From: Alphaproteobacteria bacterium | GTDB lineage: Bacteria; Pseudomonadota; Alphaproteobacteria; Rs-D84 | Length of the DNA: 64,000 nucleotides | Reading direction: 5' to 3' | NCBI GenBank assembly: GCA_017505705.1 | Contig: JAFVOS010000007.1 | Span: forward strand, 51,513 to 115,512 | In this document: positions 7,720 to 17,270 of the stretch, piece by piece | How positions within the stretch are numbered: position 1 is the stretch's first letter | Layout: each line of letters starts with the position of its first letter | Notes under the pieces: model-generated | What the model was told of the DNA's origin: nothing | The model's input: only the letters and a program-made list of their open reading frames with translations | The model's database searches: none | Position numbers and translations under genes: made by a program

Positions 7720-10700
7720 TAACTTGACTTAATACACTGAATGTTTTGGATGTTGGTGTTTTCGTTGCGGTTATGTCTGGATTATACATAGATGTTGCAT
7801 TGATTGCAGGTATGGCAAAGGTGCCTGCGGCAGTTATCTGGGCGGTGTATGTAAATTCGGATGTGTCACGTGTTAAATCTGTGTAAATTATTACACGATC
7901 TTCACGTATTTCAGAAAATGTTTGCGGGCCAATAACGTCTTCGGCAACAAAGCCACCGGGCAACAAATCAGTAATGGCAATGTCAGGCAGATAGTTTGTG
8001 CCACGTGCGCGGGCACTGATTTTTACAGTCACAATGTCGCCCAGTTTGGCGGATGCAATTCTGTTGCCGTTTTCATCATAATATGTGCGAGAAATTTCAA
8101 TGCCATTGGATTCGTCTGATGCGGTGGTGGCAAATCCTTGGGTGACCAGGGCGTAATATAGTGGGGTGTCGTGTGTACAAGACAAGCATTCTAAATCCAA
8201 TGTTTCGGCAGGTGTTGGTACCTGGGCAATTAGGATGTTGGATTCATTATGGGTATCCAATGGGGCGTCGTTGTATAATATTTTTACAGATGATGGAGCA
8301 GAATTGCCTGTTGCCGCCCCATTTAACCCCATTACAATTTTTGCAGATGTAAAGGCATCGTAATTTCCACGATTGATATAACCAGTGATGGCATTGCCAG
8401 TATAGGTGATTGGGGTGTTAAACAATGTGTTTAATATGTACAGATATGTCGCATCGTCGGATACATTGTTTGAATATGCAGACATATATTTAAAGCTACT
8501 GTGTTTTGACAGTTTATATTGCTGGATTAATTCTTGGGCCCGGTCAGATTGGCGCATAATTTGGAAACTGGCCCCGATATATACCCCAGAAATTTCTGAT
8601 TCCCAGTGGCTGATGTTTTTATCAGCGTATTCTTGGAATTTGTCGATATAACTGGTTGTGACATATCCGTTTGTGGTCAGTACATATATCGCATATGCAA
8701 TTGCGTGTGCGTGTTCAGGGGTAGTAATTGTCGTGCCTGCAAATTCACGCAGAAAATCAATGGCGCGTCCCAACATTGTGTCTGGTACGCTGAAACCGTT
8801 TTGACGGGCCATGGATAAAAAGTGAACGACATATGCAGTCAATTCAGCGTTGCCTTTGTCGGTTGAATGGGTGGTACTGGTTGGCCACAGGGCAAATGAA
8901 CCGTCTGGGTTTTGGCGGTTCTTTAATGTGTTTATTGTGTCGCCAATTTTCTTGGACGATACGTTATAGTTTGTGCCCAAAATTGTGTTGTCTGGCAACA
9001 GGACATATGGAATTGCCTTGGAAACCAGTTGTTCTGTACACGTAAAATCATATTTTGACAGATATTCAAACAGGGGCTTGATTAATATTGCAGGCGTTTG
9101 AGATATGTACAGGGTTTGGGTTGCGTGTTCTGGATACATATCAATATGAAAGCGTTTAATCGTTTCGTGCTTTTTATTTATGATGTCTGTTTTTATGTGG
9201 GTTTCAAATGGGGTCGCTGGACGCACTGATATTGATGATGTCATTGAACGATTAATCAGGGCCAAACCGTTATCATTAACAGCACTGGCATTAATCGTTA
9301 TTTCTGATGCACCAGGTGTGTTTTCTGTTTGAGCGTGGAATATGAACAGGTGATCATCTCCATTTTGAATATGATTTTCCATTTGTGCACCAGATGTTAT
9401 TTTTATGTTATCTGATGTGACAATGTCTGTTTGAATGTTGATGCCATCACTGATGTCTGTAAGATTCGCAATCAGTGCATTTATCTCAAATGTGTCCCCG
9501 GGGGCAACAAATGTTGGATTGGATACAGATATAACCAGTGGACTTTGTACAGTGGTTTCAATTTCAGATGCGCCAGCTGCAACGTCATTTGTTATAATTG
9601 CATAGATTCTTAATGTGCCATTAAAGTTATCTGGTACGTCAAATGTTATATTGTTTTTTGTGTTGGCTGTGACATCAATAATACCTGAGTAAAACGCCAC
9701 AGGTGATAATATGCGACGTGCAAATGGATTCGATAATGGAGACGATAATTCTGTGTCGGGTGCATCGAAATCACCACCACCTGTTTTGGCAAATTCGCGC
9801 AGTATTTTATATTCTGGCAACAGTAATGATAATATCTGAAATGTTTCAACCTGAAGCGCAGATTTTGCAAAGAAATATTTTAAAGGATTGGGCGTTTTAA
9901 AGCGTGCAACCTGTAAAATTCCTTCGTCTATGGCGAACAGCATCATGCGACCAGATTGGCTGGATTCGTATTCAATGTTTAATTTGTTGTCACGAATGAT
10001 TTTTGGTGCATTCAGTGTGACGTCAATCGTTCTGGATTTTATATCAGTGCTGAATGGGGCAACAGCGTATGTGTATGGTGATGTGAATATGTCACGTGAA
10101 TCTATGCTGCGAATAAATGATACGTTTATATATCCAGTGCCTTCAAAATCAGCGGGCAGTTTGATTTTTTGGACAGAAGATGTTTGGTCTGCCTTAAACC
10201 ATTTATATGCGTATACATTATCCCTTTCGATTGTAATCAGACCATGACCGGGGTATGGGGTGGTTATATTTATCTGTATTTCATCCCCAGGAGTGTATGT
10301 TTCTGAATTTAGGGTTATTTCCATTTCGGAACTTTGTATGGTATTCAGTTCTGGGTTATCATCGCCGGCAACAAAGTATTCGATGTTTGAGATAACCTTG
10401 TCAGCGGCATCCAGTATTTGAACAAAGTATGTGCCAGGTTTTTCTGTTATCAATGGAATAGATGCACCAGTCGTTGCAAGTGTGATTTTTTCTTGGGATA
10501 CGACAGTGTCACGATTTGTTGTTTGATATTTATAAAAATTATTATAGTCCTTGATAAGGCTGGTCAATTTATCACGATGCACAAAACGTACGGTCAAATC
10601 ATTTACTGCAATTGGTGCGGATGTGTGATCCAGTGCAATAAAATCAATTTCATGCCCACTGTTGCGATTAATGTATTTTAAGTTAGTGTTTGTGTGGTGG

Positions 10701-13450
10701 CCAATCAAATATTTAGCATTTGAACAACGTGAAGTTATGGTTGTTTGTACGGATTTGCCTGAATTTGGCTCAAATCCATTAATTGTTGCGGTTAATAGGT
10801 ATGTTCCGTTTGGAATAGGGGTGTCAAATCTTATGTCTGCGTGGACAAAGCCATTGCTGTCGGTATATATGTTGTCGATTGTTTTGACATATGTTTGGTT
10901 GTTGATTGGACTGCTGGATGACATGGGGGTGTCGTTGGTCGCATCAATTACAAAGTTGTATTGTGAAAGATTGTCAAATTTGAATTCTAATGGACGCAAT
11001 GTTGCACGAATGCTGACCCGGCGATTGGATGCAGGGGTGCCAAATAAATTGCGCAAATCAATGTCGGTGCTGATTGTATTTGGGAAAATCCATCCTTGGC
11101 TGATTGCGCCGTTAATTACAGCGTTTATTTTCATTGTGTCTGGTGAAAATTCAGCAACGCTAAATGTGGTGGTGCCAAGCAAATCTTGGGGGGTGGCACG
11201 AACGTTCAAAGAATAAACGTTGACACTGTATTCGCCAATGGCGGCAGATGCAGAAATTGGAACCTGGATATCAAACATGCCGTCTGAGTGAAGCGATATG
11301 TTCTTTTCAAATATTATGCGCCCCCTGGGGTCTGTGACGCTGACTTTTACGGGGACCCCTTCGGGTGATTTAAATGATTTGTTTTTTACAATTGCACCAA
11401 TAATTGCCGTTTCCCCTGGGCGATATATGCCACGATCTGAAAATAAAAATGCTTTTAATGGAACGTCGGTATATGAATATTGGCCACCGGTATCAAATTT
11501 AGAGTATTGGACATGTTGAGAATGGGCTGCATCATATGGAATAAATGATACATCATCATTTAATCTGGCGACAATTGCCACAGGTGCGCGCGCGTTTTTG
11601 TATTCGTTCCATGGCAGGGCAGGTATGTCTGCACGACCATTGGTATCAGTGCGACCAGACCATATGGGGTTGCCATTGCGTCCCAAAACATTTATTTGGG
11701 CATCTGGTACAGGACCACCATTGGAAAGCTTGGACACAAACAGGGCAGATGTGCCATCTGTGTTCAGCTTTCTAATTATTCCCAGGTCTGTCACCACGAC
11801 AAGACGTTTGTCGTTGAATTCAGCGTCATTTTCTGATGTGCCGGCCTGGATAATAAAAATACCCGTTTTATCATTGGAAACACGATCCATATAGTCGCCC
11901 AAATCAAGTGAAGCATAATTTGTTTCAATTGCGTTTGATACATTCAGTGGAATCCGCTTTTCAAATACGACAGACATGTCATATGTTCCAAAAGACCATG
12001 ACTTAAATTCTATGTCAGAAGCAAATACATTATATGTTTGTGATATTAAATGATTTATTTCAGATGATTTGATTTTGTATAATTTTATATATGCATCGTG
12101 TACACCACCACGTGTCATAATCCCCAGCTTCTTTTCACCAGACATCGATAATAATGCCCCAGAACCTGCGATTTTAACCGATTGTTCTGGATAGGAAACA
12201 GGAACAACGGTATTCAAACCGTTTTTCATTGTAAAGTCACCAACTGATTTTGCGCCCGGTGTTATGTCAATGTACAAATATCTGGGACTGGGATTAGGAA
12301 TGTTGTATGCAAATGCATATTGGTTAACGCCCACTGGGGTGACAAAGTCAGATAGAGATAGCTTTATTTTTTTTGAATTCAGTAATACTTCTGGGGTTAT
12401 TTCGTCGCTTTGCCATATATGGTTGTTGTCCGATGTAGAGTTGTCTTTGTATTGTGGCAACAGGTATGCGTTAATATGTTGTTTCCAGTCTGTTTTGCCA
12501 GCGGCTGGTGCGCTGGTTTGTATCAGTATTAATTGACGTGCATTGTTTTCGGAATCGTCTGCGACAATCGATTCCAGTGAAGTAATGCGGAAAAAATTAT
12601 CCTGGGCATTGATTATTGTACTGCCAGTTATTTTTTCTGTGTCAGAATGACCGTACATTGCAGATACACGATTAAGTTTTAGACGCAGATCCTGTTCTTG
12701 GTCAATGACAGAAATTGGTTCAGATATAACAAAGGCAGTTCTATGAAAACGGTCAAATTTAATGTCGAATTTTATTTTTTTACCATCCAGACGCATTGAT
12801 ACCTTGTCTGCAAAATGTTCTGTGTTTATGGGGTAATTAAAAGATAAAATCGCAACGCCAATCAGTTTTTTGGGATTGTCGGGTGATGGGTATGTGTTAA
12901 AGGAATCCAGCGTGGCAGCAATTTTCTTGGTTGAAAATGTCGCAGAATAACGGTCTGGGTGAACGTCCTTTGAAAACAGACGTTTGGATATCCTGACTGT
13001 GTATTTTGTGTCGGCAGGCCATGGCGCATCCGGGGTAAATGTGATTGTATATGGGTTTTTGATTGAGAATTTACCATGAACCAATGGGCTTATTTTTACA
13101 TATTTTGCCAGGTCTGAATCATCAAGGTTTATATTAAATGCAGGATTGTATGGGCCAGACAGCCAATTGTATGAAATTTCAATGTGTTGTGCATTGGTCA
13201 GTGTTCTGTTGTTATTAATATCTGGTGTTGATGCAGATGATATAAATACCTGATTATTATTGTCGGTAAATGTTATCGGTGACGGCTGGCTTATGTGCAG
13301 GCGCAGTTCCGTTTTTTCTGATTGATTAAGGCCAAGTGACAGAAACAGTGCACCAGCAACAATTCCAATAACAAAAATTATCGCCAAACAGGGCCATAAA
13401 TATCGGCGAAATACAGACTTTTTATGTGCTGTTTTTTTTGTGCGTGTCAT
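7712..13450 (-). CDS. yfhM: bacterial alpha-2-macroglobulin, thioester type
   Basis: A 1912-residue periplasmic protease trap. I place the start at ATG 13450, preceded by GGAAGGGA; an ATG 18 bases upstream has no such site. A basic N-terminus and one hydrophobic segment (about residues 15-42) anchor it in the inner membrane; no lipobox is seen, unlike the lipoprotein form of E. coli. Macroglobulin domains follow, including the hallmark RGIYRPGE at about 673-680 and the thioester motif CTEQ with Cys near 1471 (usually CLEQ). Proteases that cleave the bait region become covalently trapped by the thioester. The downstream partner is PBP1C, overlapping by 8 bases. It is the largest gene of the window. 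Confidence 0.95.
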   Translation of the reverse strand: MTRTKKTAHKKSVFRRYLWPCLAIIFVIGIVAGALFLSLGLNQSEKTELRLHISQPSPITFTDNNNQVFISSASTPDINNNRTLTNAQHIEISYNWLSGPYNPAFNINLDDSDLAKYVKISPLVHGKFSIKNPYTITFTPDAPWPADTKYTVRISKRLFSKDVHPDRYSATFSTKKIAATLDSFNTYPSPDNPKKLIGVAILSFNYPINTEHFADKVSMRLDGKKIKFDIKFDRFHRTAFVISEPISVIDQEQDLRLKLNRVSAMYGHSDTEKITGSTIINAQDNFFRITSLESIVADDSENNARQLILIQTSAPAAGKTDWKQHINAYLLPQYKDNSTSDNNHIWQSDEITPEVLLNSKKIKLSLSDFVTPVGVNQYAFAYNIPNPSPRYLYIDITPGAKSVGDFTMKNGLNTVVPVSYPEQSVKIAGSGALLSMSGEKKLGIMTRGGVHDAYIKLYKIKSSEINHLISQTYNVFASDIEFKSWSFGTYDMSVVFEKRIPLNVSNAIETNYASLDLGDYMDRVSNDKTGIFIIQAGTSENDAEFNDKRLVVVTDLGIIRKLNTDGTSALFVSKLSNGGPVPDAQINVLGRNGNPIWSGRTDTNGRADIPALPWNEYKNARAPVAIVARLNDDVSFIPYDAAHSQHVQYSKFDTGGQYSYTDVPLKAFLFSDRGIYRPGETAIIGAIVKNKSFKSPEGVPVKVSVTDPRGRIIFEKNISLHSDGMFDIQVPISASAAIGEYSVNVYSLNVRATPQDLLGTTTFSVAEFSPDTMKINAVINGAISQGWIFPNTISTDIDLRNLFGTPASNRRVSIRATLRPLEFKFDNLSQYNFVIDATNDTPMSSSSPINNQTYVKTIDNIYTDSNGFVHADIRFDTPIPNGTYLLTATINGFEPNSGKSVQTTITSRCSNAKYLIGHHTNTNLKYINRNSGHEIDFIALDHTSAPIAVNDLTVRFVHRDKLTSLIKDYNNFYKYQTTNRDTVVSQEKITLATTGASIPLITEKPGTYFVQILDAADKVISNIEYFVAGDDNPELNTIQSSEMEITLNSETYTPGDEIQINITTPYPGHGLITIERDNVYAYKWFKADQTSSVQKIKLPADFEGTGYINVSFIRSIDSRDIFTSPYTYAVAPFSTDIKSRTIDVTLNAPKIIRDNKLNIEYESSQSGRMMLFAIDEGILQVARFKTPNPLKYFFAKSALQVETFQILSLLLPEYKILREFAKTGGGDFDAPDTELSSPLSNPFARRILSPVAFYSGIIDVTANTKNNITFDVPDNFNGTLRIYAIITNDVAAGASEIETTVQSPLVISVSNPTFVAPGDTFEINALIANLTDISDGINIQTDIVTSDNIKITSGAQMENHIQNGDDHLFIFHAQTENTPGASEITINASAVNDNGLALINRSMTSSISVRPATPFETHIKTDIINKKHETIKRFHIDMYPEHATQTLYISQTPAILIKPLFEYLSKYDFTCTEQLVSKAIPYVLLPDNTILGTNYNVSSKKIGDTINTLKNRQNPDGSFALWPTSTTHSTDKGNAELTAYVVHFLSMARQNGFSVPDTMLGRAIDFLREFAGTTITTPEHAHAIAYAIYVLTTNGYVTTSYIDKFQEYADKNISHWESEISGVYIGASFQIMRQSDRAQELIQQYKLSKHSSFKYMSAYSNNVSDDATYLYILNTLFNTPITYTGNAITGYINRGNYDAFTSAKIVMGLNGAATGNSAPSSVKILYNDAPLDTHNESNILIAQVPTPAETLDLECLSCTHDTPLYYALVTQGFATTASDESNGIEISRTYYDENGNRIASAKLGDIVTVKISARARGTNYLPDIAITDLLPGGFVAEDVIGPQTFSEIREDRVIIYTDLTRDTSEFTYTAQITAAGTFAIPAINATSMYNPDITATKTPTSKTFSVLSQVNE

Positions 13451-13478
13451 TGATTCCCTTCCTGGCATACAAGTATTT

Positions 13479-13506
13479 ATTTTAAATGCATATTTTCAAA
13501 AGACAA
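13479..13506 (-). promoter_or_regulatory. promoter of the macroglobulin-pbpC operon
   Basis: On the minus strand TTGTCT (13506-13501), 16 bp, TAAAAT (13484-13479). A start near 13472 would leave a 22-nt leader before ATG 13450, in line with the shorter start chosen for the macroglobulin. Confidence 0.5.
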
Positions 13507-13575
13507 GTTTTTTATTTTATTTGTGGCATATACATATTTGAATGCGTGGATTTTAGAATATTGGCCATAAACCGG

Positions 13576-13605
13576 GGGTTGAGAGAGTTTTTACTGTCAC
13601 AACCC
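13576..13605. promoter_or_regulatory. inverted repeat upstream of the recombinase (possible operator)
   Basis: GGGTTG (13576-13581) and CAACCC (13600-13605) form a dyad ending just before the Shine-Dalgarno. The left side, CGGGGGTTGAGA, matches the arm core CGGTGGTTTAGA of the inverted repeat at 5143 in 10 of 12 positions, so recombinase binding and autoregulation are conceivable. This is weak evidence. Confidence 0.35.
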
Positions 13606-13619
13606 AAAAGGAGTATATT

Positions 13620-14243
13620 GTGGTATATGGCTATATTCGTGTTTCTACGGATCATCAAACAACAGAAAACCAGCGTTTCGAAATAAAGAAATTCTGCGAA
13701 AAACAAGATTTGTCCGTTGACGTATGGATAGAAGAAACGATTTCTGCAACCAAAGATTTAAATAAGCGAAAATTAGGGCGTCTGATAAAAAGAATACAAA
13801 AAGACGATCTGATTATTGCGTCCGAATTGTCACGACTGGGGCGTAATTTGCTGCAAATCATGAGTATTTTGCACCATTGTATGGATATTGGGGCAAAAAT
13901 TTGGACGATTAAGGATAACTATCGTTTGGGGGCAGATATTACCAGTAAAGTATTGGCGTTTGCATTTGGTTTGTCTGCGGAAATTGAAAGAAATTTGATA
14001 TCCCAACGAACAAAAGAAGCACTGGCCCGCGTCAAAGCCGAAGGCAAGATGATTGGGCGACCAAAAGGCAGTGCTAATTTGTCTAAACTGGAAGGACGTG
14101 AAAAATATATTCTGCAACGTTTGACGGATGGGCGCAGCAAAAGTGAAATCGCACGACGGCTGCATGTGCATCGTGATACGCTGAACAGTTTTATTACGCA
14201 CAAGGGTATTATGTCTGATGGAATCGAGGTAATTGAAATTTAA
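13620..14243 (+). CDS. serine recombinase / DNA invertase, Mpi-like
   Basis: A 207-residue small serine recombinase. The start is GTG 13620, 6 bases after AAAAGGAG. The catalytic domain begins MVYGYIRVST with nucleophile Ser9; the conserved arginines lie in ASELSRLGRNL (72 and 75); the dimer E-helix region reads AFGLSAEIERNLISQRTKEAL. A short basic linker (GRPKGS) leads to a C-terminal helix-turn-helix (about 165-190). Length and wording resemble the Mpi-type master invertases of gut Bacteroides, which flip many promoters, more than cointegrate resolvases (judged from memory of the family). It is a single gene between unrelated neighbours, with no transposase or partner. The obvious local substrate is the promoter-bearing inverted repeat at 5143-5241. 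Confidence 0.9.
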   Translation: MVYGYIRVSTDHQTTENQRFEIKKFCEKQDLSVDVWIEETISATKDLNKRKLGRLIKRIQKDDLIIASELSRLGRNLLQIMSILHHCMDIGAKIWTIKDNYRLGADITSKVLAFAFGLSAEIERNLISQRTKEALARVKAEGKMIGRPKGSANLSKLEGREKYILQRLTDGRSKSEIARRLHVHRDTLNSFITHKGIMSDGIEVIEI

Positions 14244-16145
14244 TCAAAATTTCAATTTACCTTTGGCCAAAACATAGACCTCGTCGGTGCCGTATGGGTT
14301 GTCGACAAATGTGGCGGTAAGATTTTTATAGCCAACGGAATATTCAATCGCTGGACGTGATGCCAGGTCGATTTGATAATCGTTGTATAACAGTGTGCCG
14401 TTCATATTGCGTCCAGATGGCAGGCGCATATTCATTGTACCATCAATGATTGCATCGTTTGTTGCAATGGAAATTGTCCAATTTCCCATTGTTGCGCCCA
14501 AAGTAATGGATGTTGTGTAAATGTTTGAAAAGTCGGTTACAACAGAAGAATCACCGCTGATGTGTGGGTTGCTGATCCCCAGTTCTGTGCGATGGAAAAA
14601 TTTAAGGCTGCCTGTGTCAATTGTGCCGTTTGTCGCAATGTATGTTATAGATGTCTTGTCTGTTGTGCTTAAAAATCCGTCTGCGCCCAAAAAGTCGCTG
14701 GTGCGCATACCAAATTCTATATTGCCAATTTTTGCATTTGGCTTGCTTTCTTCACGCAGGCGAACAAATGCACGTCCAGGATTTTGTATTTTTATATTAT
14801 CGTTTAACTGGGTTTTAAATGTGCGACCAAAGTCGTCTACGAATGCCAGTTGTAAATTTTCTGATTTAATTTGATGTGCAATTGTACCAGAAACACGTGC
14901 CGTTTCCAATGGACGGGCGACAGTGTCGTTAATTGGTATTAATTCTGTTCCAACAGGTCGGGTGGCACGTTCCAGATCCAGCATGCCATGTCCATATGTT
15001 TCATCAATGCCCAGTTCGCCCAAATCACGTGCGGTGGCGAATAATAATTCGGTAATTTGGCTGGATTTCATGTATGGGAATGCTTCACGAATAACGGCGA
15101 CGGCGGCACTGACCAGTGGGGCTGCAAAACTGGTGCCGTCCAGATATTTAGAATATCCAGCTGATAAGTTTGTGCCAGGGGCGGTGATGCAAAAGTTCTT
15201 GGTTACCCCACATGCATTACTGAAATCTGCCAGGGCACCTGTTTGTTCGTCCCATGCCACAACATTTACAAAATGGCCGTTTAAATCTGATGAAACGTTC
15301 GGCAATGCGGACAGGGCGTTCGACTGATTTGCGCCATTATTACCAGCGGCCCATACAAATATAGCATCTTGTTCACGTGCAGCATATTCAATGGCACTGA
15401 TAAATGTTTCATCCGTTATTCTGACCAGGTCATTACGTGTTTTGATTGTGTTTGCGTATCTGTTGCTGATAACCCAACTGGCATTATATATATTGGCATC
15501 GTCAATCGAATTGATAATATTGCCGATTTGTTTGAATGGTAAAAAGTTATTGTTGCTGTCATATACCTTATAGCTGTTTACAACTGCATCTGGTGCAACA
15601 GATTCTGATGCGATTTGTTCAACCTTTTGACCATGGAATATATCATTGCCAGTGTCCAGAATAGCAATTGTTGAATTTTTACCTGTGTATCCACGTGCCA
15701 TGGAATATGCGGCACGAATTTCATTATATTGATTATAATTTTTTGTGTATTCACGACTGTCCATTGCTGCGGCCAGTTGTGTTTTTGTGACGTCGTTGCC
15801 AACGTGGCTATAGACGGGCAGGGTTGGTGAATGTGTGATAATCACACCACGTCCTGTGTCAACGTTGTTTGCAGATGTGGCACTGGCAGGTTGGTCGTCG
15901 CCCGATGATGATGCCCCAATAATTGCCAGACCCGCCCCAATGGCAGCCAATGCGCCACCTGCGACAGCGCTGCTGGCGGCAAAAGAGAAAGATGAGCTTT
16001 TCTTGTAGCTGGGACACTGATCTGGGTTGTATTTACGAAATGTTGCGTTTTCGCAATTCACAGAATCAATAAGTGCACCATGAACAGGCGCAGCTAATAC
16101 CGCACCGCTCAAGATAACCGACAAAAATACTTTGCTCTTCATCAT
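14244..16145 (-). CDS. secreted subtilisin-like (S8) serine protease
   Basis: About 633 residues from ATG 16145; the frame extends further upstream but only this start gives a signal peptide (MMKSKVFLSVILSGAVLAAPVHGA). A second hydrophobic, Ala/Gly-rich stretch at about 54-78 may be a membrane segment. The triad is Asp in AILDTGND (about 164), His in HGQKVEQ (about 171) and Ser in DGTSFAAP (about 339), with the oxyanion Asn in WAAGNNG. The Asp-His spacing is only seven residues and the His motif departs from the usual HGTHVAG. The remaining 290 residues are beta-rich and end in LKF, like a short outer-membrane barrel or stalk, but shorter than a canonical autotransporter unit. Substrate unknown. 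Confidence 0.85.
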   Translation of the reverse strand: MMKSKVFLSVILSGAVLAAPVHGALIDSVNCENATFRKYNPDQCPSYKKSSSFSFAASSAVAGGALAAIGAGLAIIGASSSGDDQPASATSANNVDTGRGVIITHSPTLPVYSHVGNDVTKTQLAAAMDSREYTKNYNQYNEIRAAYSMARGYTGKNSTIAILDTGNDIFHGQKVEQIASESVAPDAVVNSYKVYDSNNNFLPFKQIGNIINSIDDANIYNASWVISNRYANTIKTRNDLVRITDETFISAIEYAAREQDAIFVWAAGNNGANQSNALSALPNVSSDLNGHFVNVVAWDEQTGALADFSNACGVTKNFCITAPGTNLSAGYSKYLDGTSFAAPLVSAAVAVIREAFPYMKSSQITELLFATARDLGELGIDETYGHGMLDLERATRPVGTELIPINDTVARPLETARVSGTIAHQIKSENLQLAFVDDFGRTFKTQLNDNIKIQNPGRAFVRLREESKPNAKIGNIEFGMRTSDFLGADGFLSTTDKTSITYIATNGTIDTGSLKFFHRTELGISNPHISGDSSVVTDFSNIYTTSITLGATMGNWTISIATNDAIIDGTMNMRLPSGRNMNGTLLYNDYQIDLASRPAIEYSVGYKNLTATFVDNPYGTDEVYVLAKGKLKF

Positions 16146-16185
16146 TTCTTCGTGTCCCTCCGCAGGCACCACGCCCACACATATT

Positions 16186-16215
16186 ATTATATAGTACAAA
16201 AAAACTGCTTGTCAA
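16186..16215 (-). promoter_or_regulatory. promoter of the subtilase gene
   Basis: On the minus strand TTGACA (16215-16210), 18 bp, TATAAT (16191-16186), or TATATA with 16 bp. The start near 16179 leaves a leader of about 34 nt. Confidence 0.65.
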
Positions 16216-16259
16216 TATGTTGAGCGGGGAAATGTCTTGGTCGAATTTTATATTTTTAC

Positions 16260-16288
16260 TTGATTTTTTTAAGGATTTGGTTTAGTAT
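16260..16288 (+). promoter_or_regulatory. promoter of rpsB-tsf
   Basis: TTGATT (16260-16265), 17 bp, TAGTAT (16283-16288). Predicted transcription start is near 16295. Confidence 0.65.
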
Positions 16289-16294
16289 CGGGGC

Positions 16295-16402
16295 ACGCAC
16301 ATATGTGCGAAGAACACAACCGTTATGCTTATTTGTGTCTGAATCTGTAAGATTTGGGTTTTGCATACGGCGAGGATAACAACACAAAAAAGGATATAAA
16401 TC
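16295..16402 (+). promoter_or_regulatory. structured rpsB 5' leader (possible autoregulatory site)
   Basis: The leader of about 108 nt opens with a perfect 14-nt palindrome CGCACATATGTGCG (16296-16309). CCGTTATGC (16320-16328) can pair with GCATACGG (16363-16370) with one bulged base, and AATCT/AGATT forms a small hairpin inside. rpsB leaders are autoregulated by S2 in several bacteria; whether this one is can only be inferred. AAAGG precedes the start codon. Confidence 0.4.
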
Positions 16403-17254
16403 ATGGCATTGCCAACATTTACAATGAAACAGTTGATGGAAGCTGGTGTGCACTTTGGTCACCACACACGTCGCTGGAATCCATTAATGACACCATATGT
16501 TTATGGCGTTAAAGATAAAATTCACATCATTAATTTGAACAAGACAGCACCATTGTTGCATCGTTCCTTGGTCGCACTGGAAGCAATTGCCGCCGCTGGT
16601 GGAAAAATTTTGTTTGTTGCAACCAAGCATCAGGCAAAAGATATTGTTAAAGATGCAGCAGAACGTTGTGGTCAGTATTATGTTAACAACCGCTGGTTGG
16701 GTGGTATGCTGACAAACTGGACAACAGTGTCACAGTCTATTCGTCGTTTGAAAAAGATGGAACATGATATCGAAAACGCCGAAAAATTGGGCCTGACCAA
16801 GAAAGAAGTCGGTGTAATGACCAAGGAAGCAGAAAAATTACGTGATATTTTCGGTGGTATCTTGGAAATGCATGGCGTTCCACAGGCGATGGTTGTAATT
16901 GATGTTCCACGTGAAATGAATGCTGTTCGTGAAGCTAAGAACCTGGATATTCCAACAATCGCAATTTGCGACACAAATGCGAATCCAGAAATGGTTGATT
17001 ACCCAGTTCCAGGTAACGATGACGCAGCACGTGCAACCCAGTTATACTGTGATTTGTTCGTAGATGCGATTTTGTCCGGTATCGAAAAGCGTCTGGGTGG
17101 CGCAGCCGGCAAAAAAGTAGAATCTGATATGAAGGCCGATGCAGCTGATGAATTAGAAGATGAAATCAAGGAAAAAGAAGCCAAGATTAAATCTAAAACA
17201 TCAGAAGCGCGTTCAGAACGTCGTGCAAAATTGGCTGACAAAGCAGATAAATAA
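16403..17254 (+). CDS. rpsB: 30S ribosomal protein S2
   Basis: A 283-residue S2 protein. It begins MALPTFTMKQLMEAGVHFGHHTRRWNP and carries the typical NNRWLGGMLTNW, ETHGVPQ-like (EMHGVPQAMVVID) and DTNANP..VDYPVPGNDDA motifs. A charged, Lys/Glu-rich C-terminal extension of about 50 residues follows the core, a frequent feature in Alphaproteobacteria. S2 joins the 30S head late in assembly. It is followed by tsf after an 81-bp gap holding a hairpin, the conserved rpsB-tsf order. Confidence 0.98.
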   Translation: MALPTFTMKQLMEAGVHFGHHTRRWNPLMTPYVYGVKDKIHIINLNKTAPLLHRSLVALEAIAAAGGKILFVATKHQAKDIVKDAAERCGQYYVNNRWLGGMLTNWTTVSQSIRRLKKMEHDIENAEKLGLTKKEVGVMTKEAEKLRDIFGGILEMHGVPQAMVVIDVPREMNAVREAKNLDIPTIAICDTNANPEMVDYPVPGNDDAARATQLYCDLFVDAILSGIEKRLGGAAGKKVESDMKADAADELEDEIKEKEAKIKSKTSEARSERRAKLADKADK

Positions 17255-17270
17255 TATCTGAAAATGTAAT

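Noticed and set aside
13576..13605. The dyad before the invertase as a resolution (res) site
   Set aside because: A res site needs several longer subsites over 100 bp or more; only one short imperfect dyad is present.
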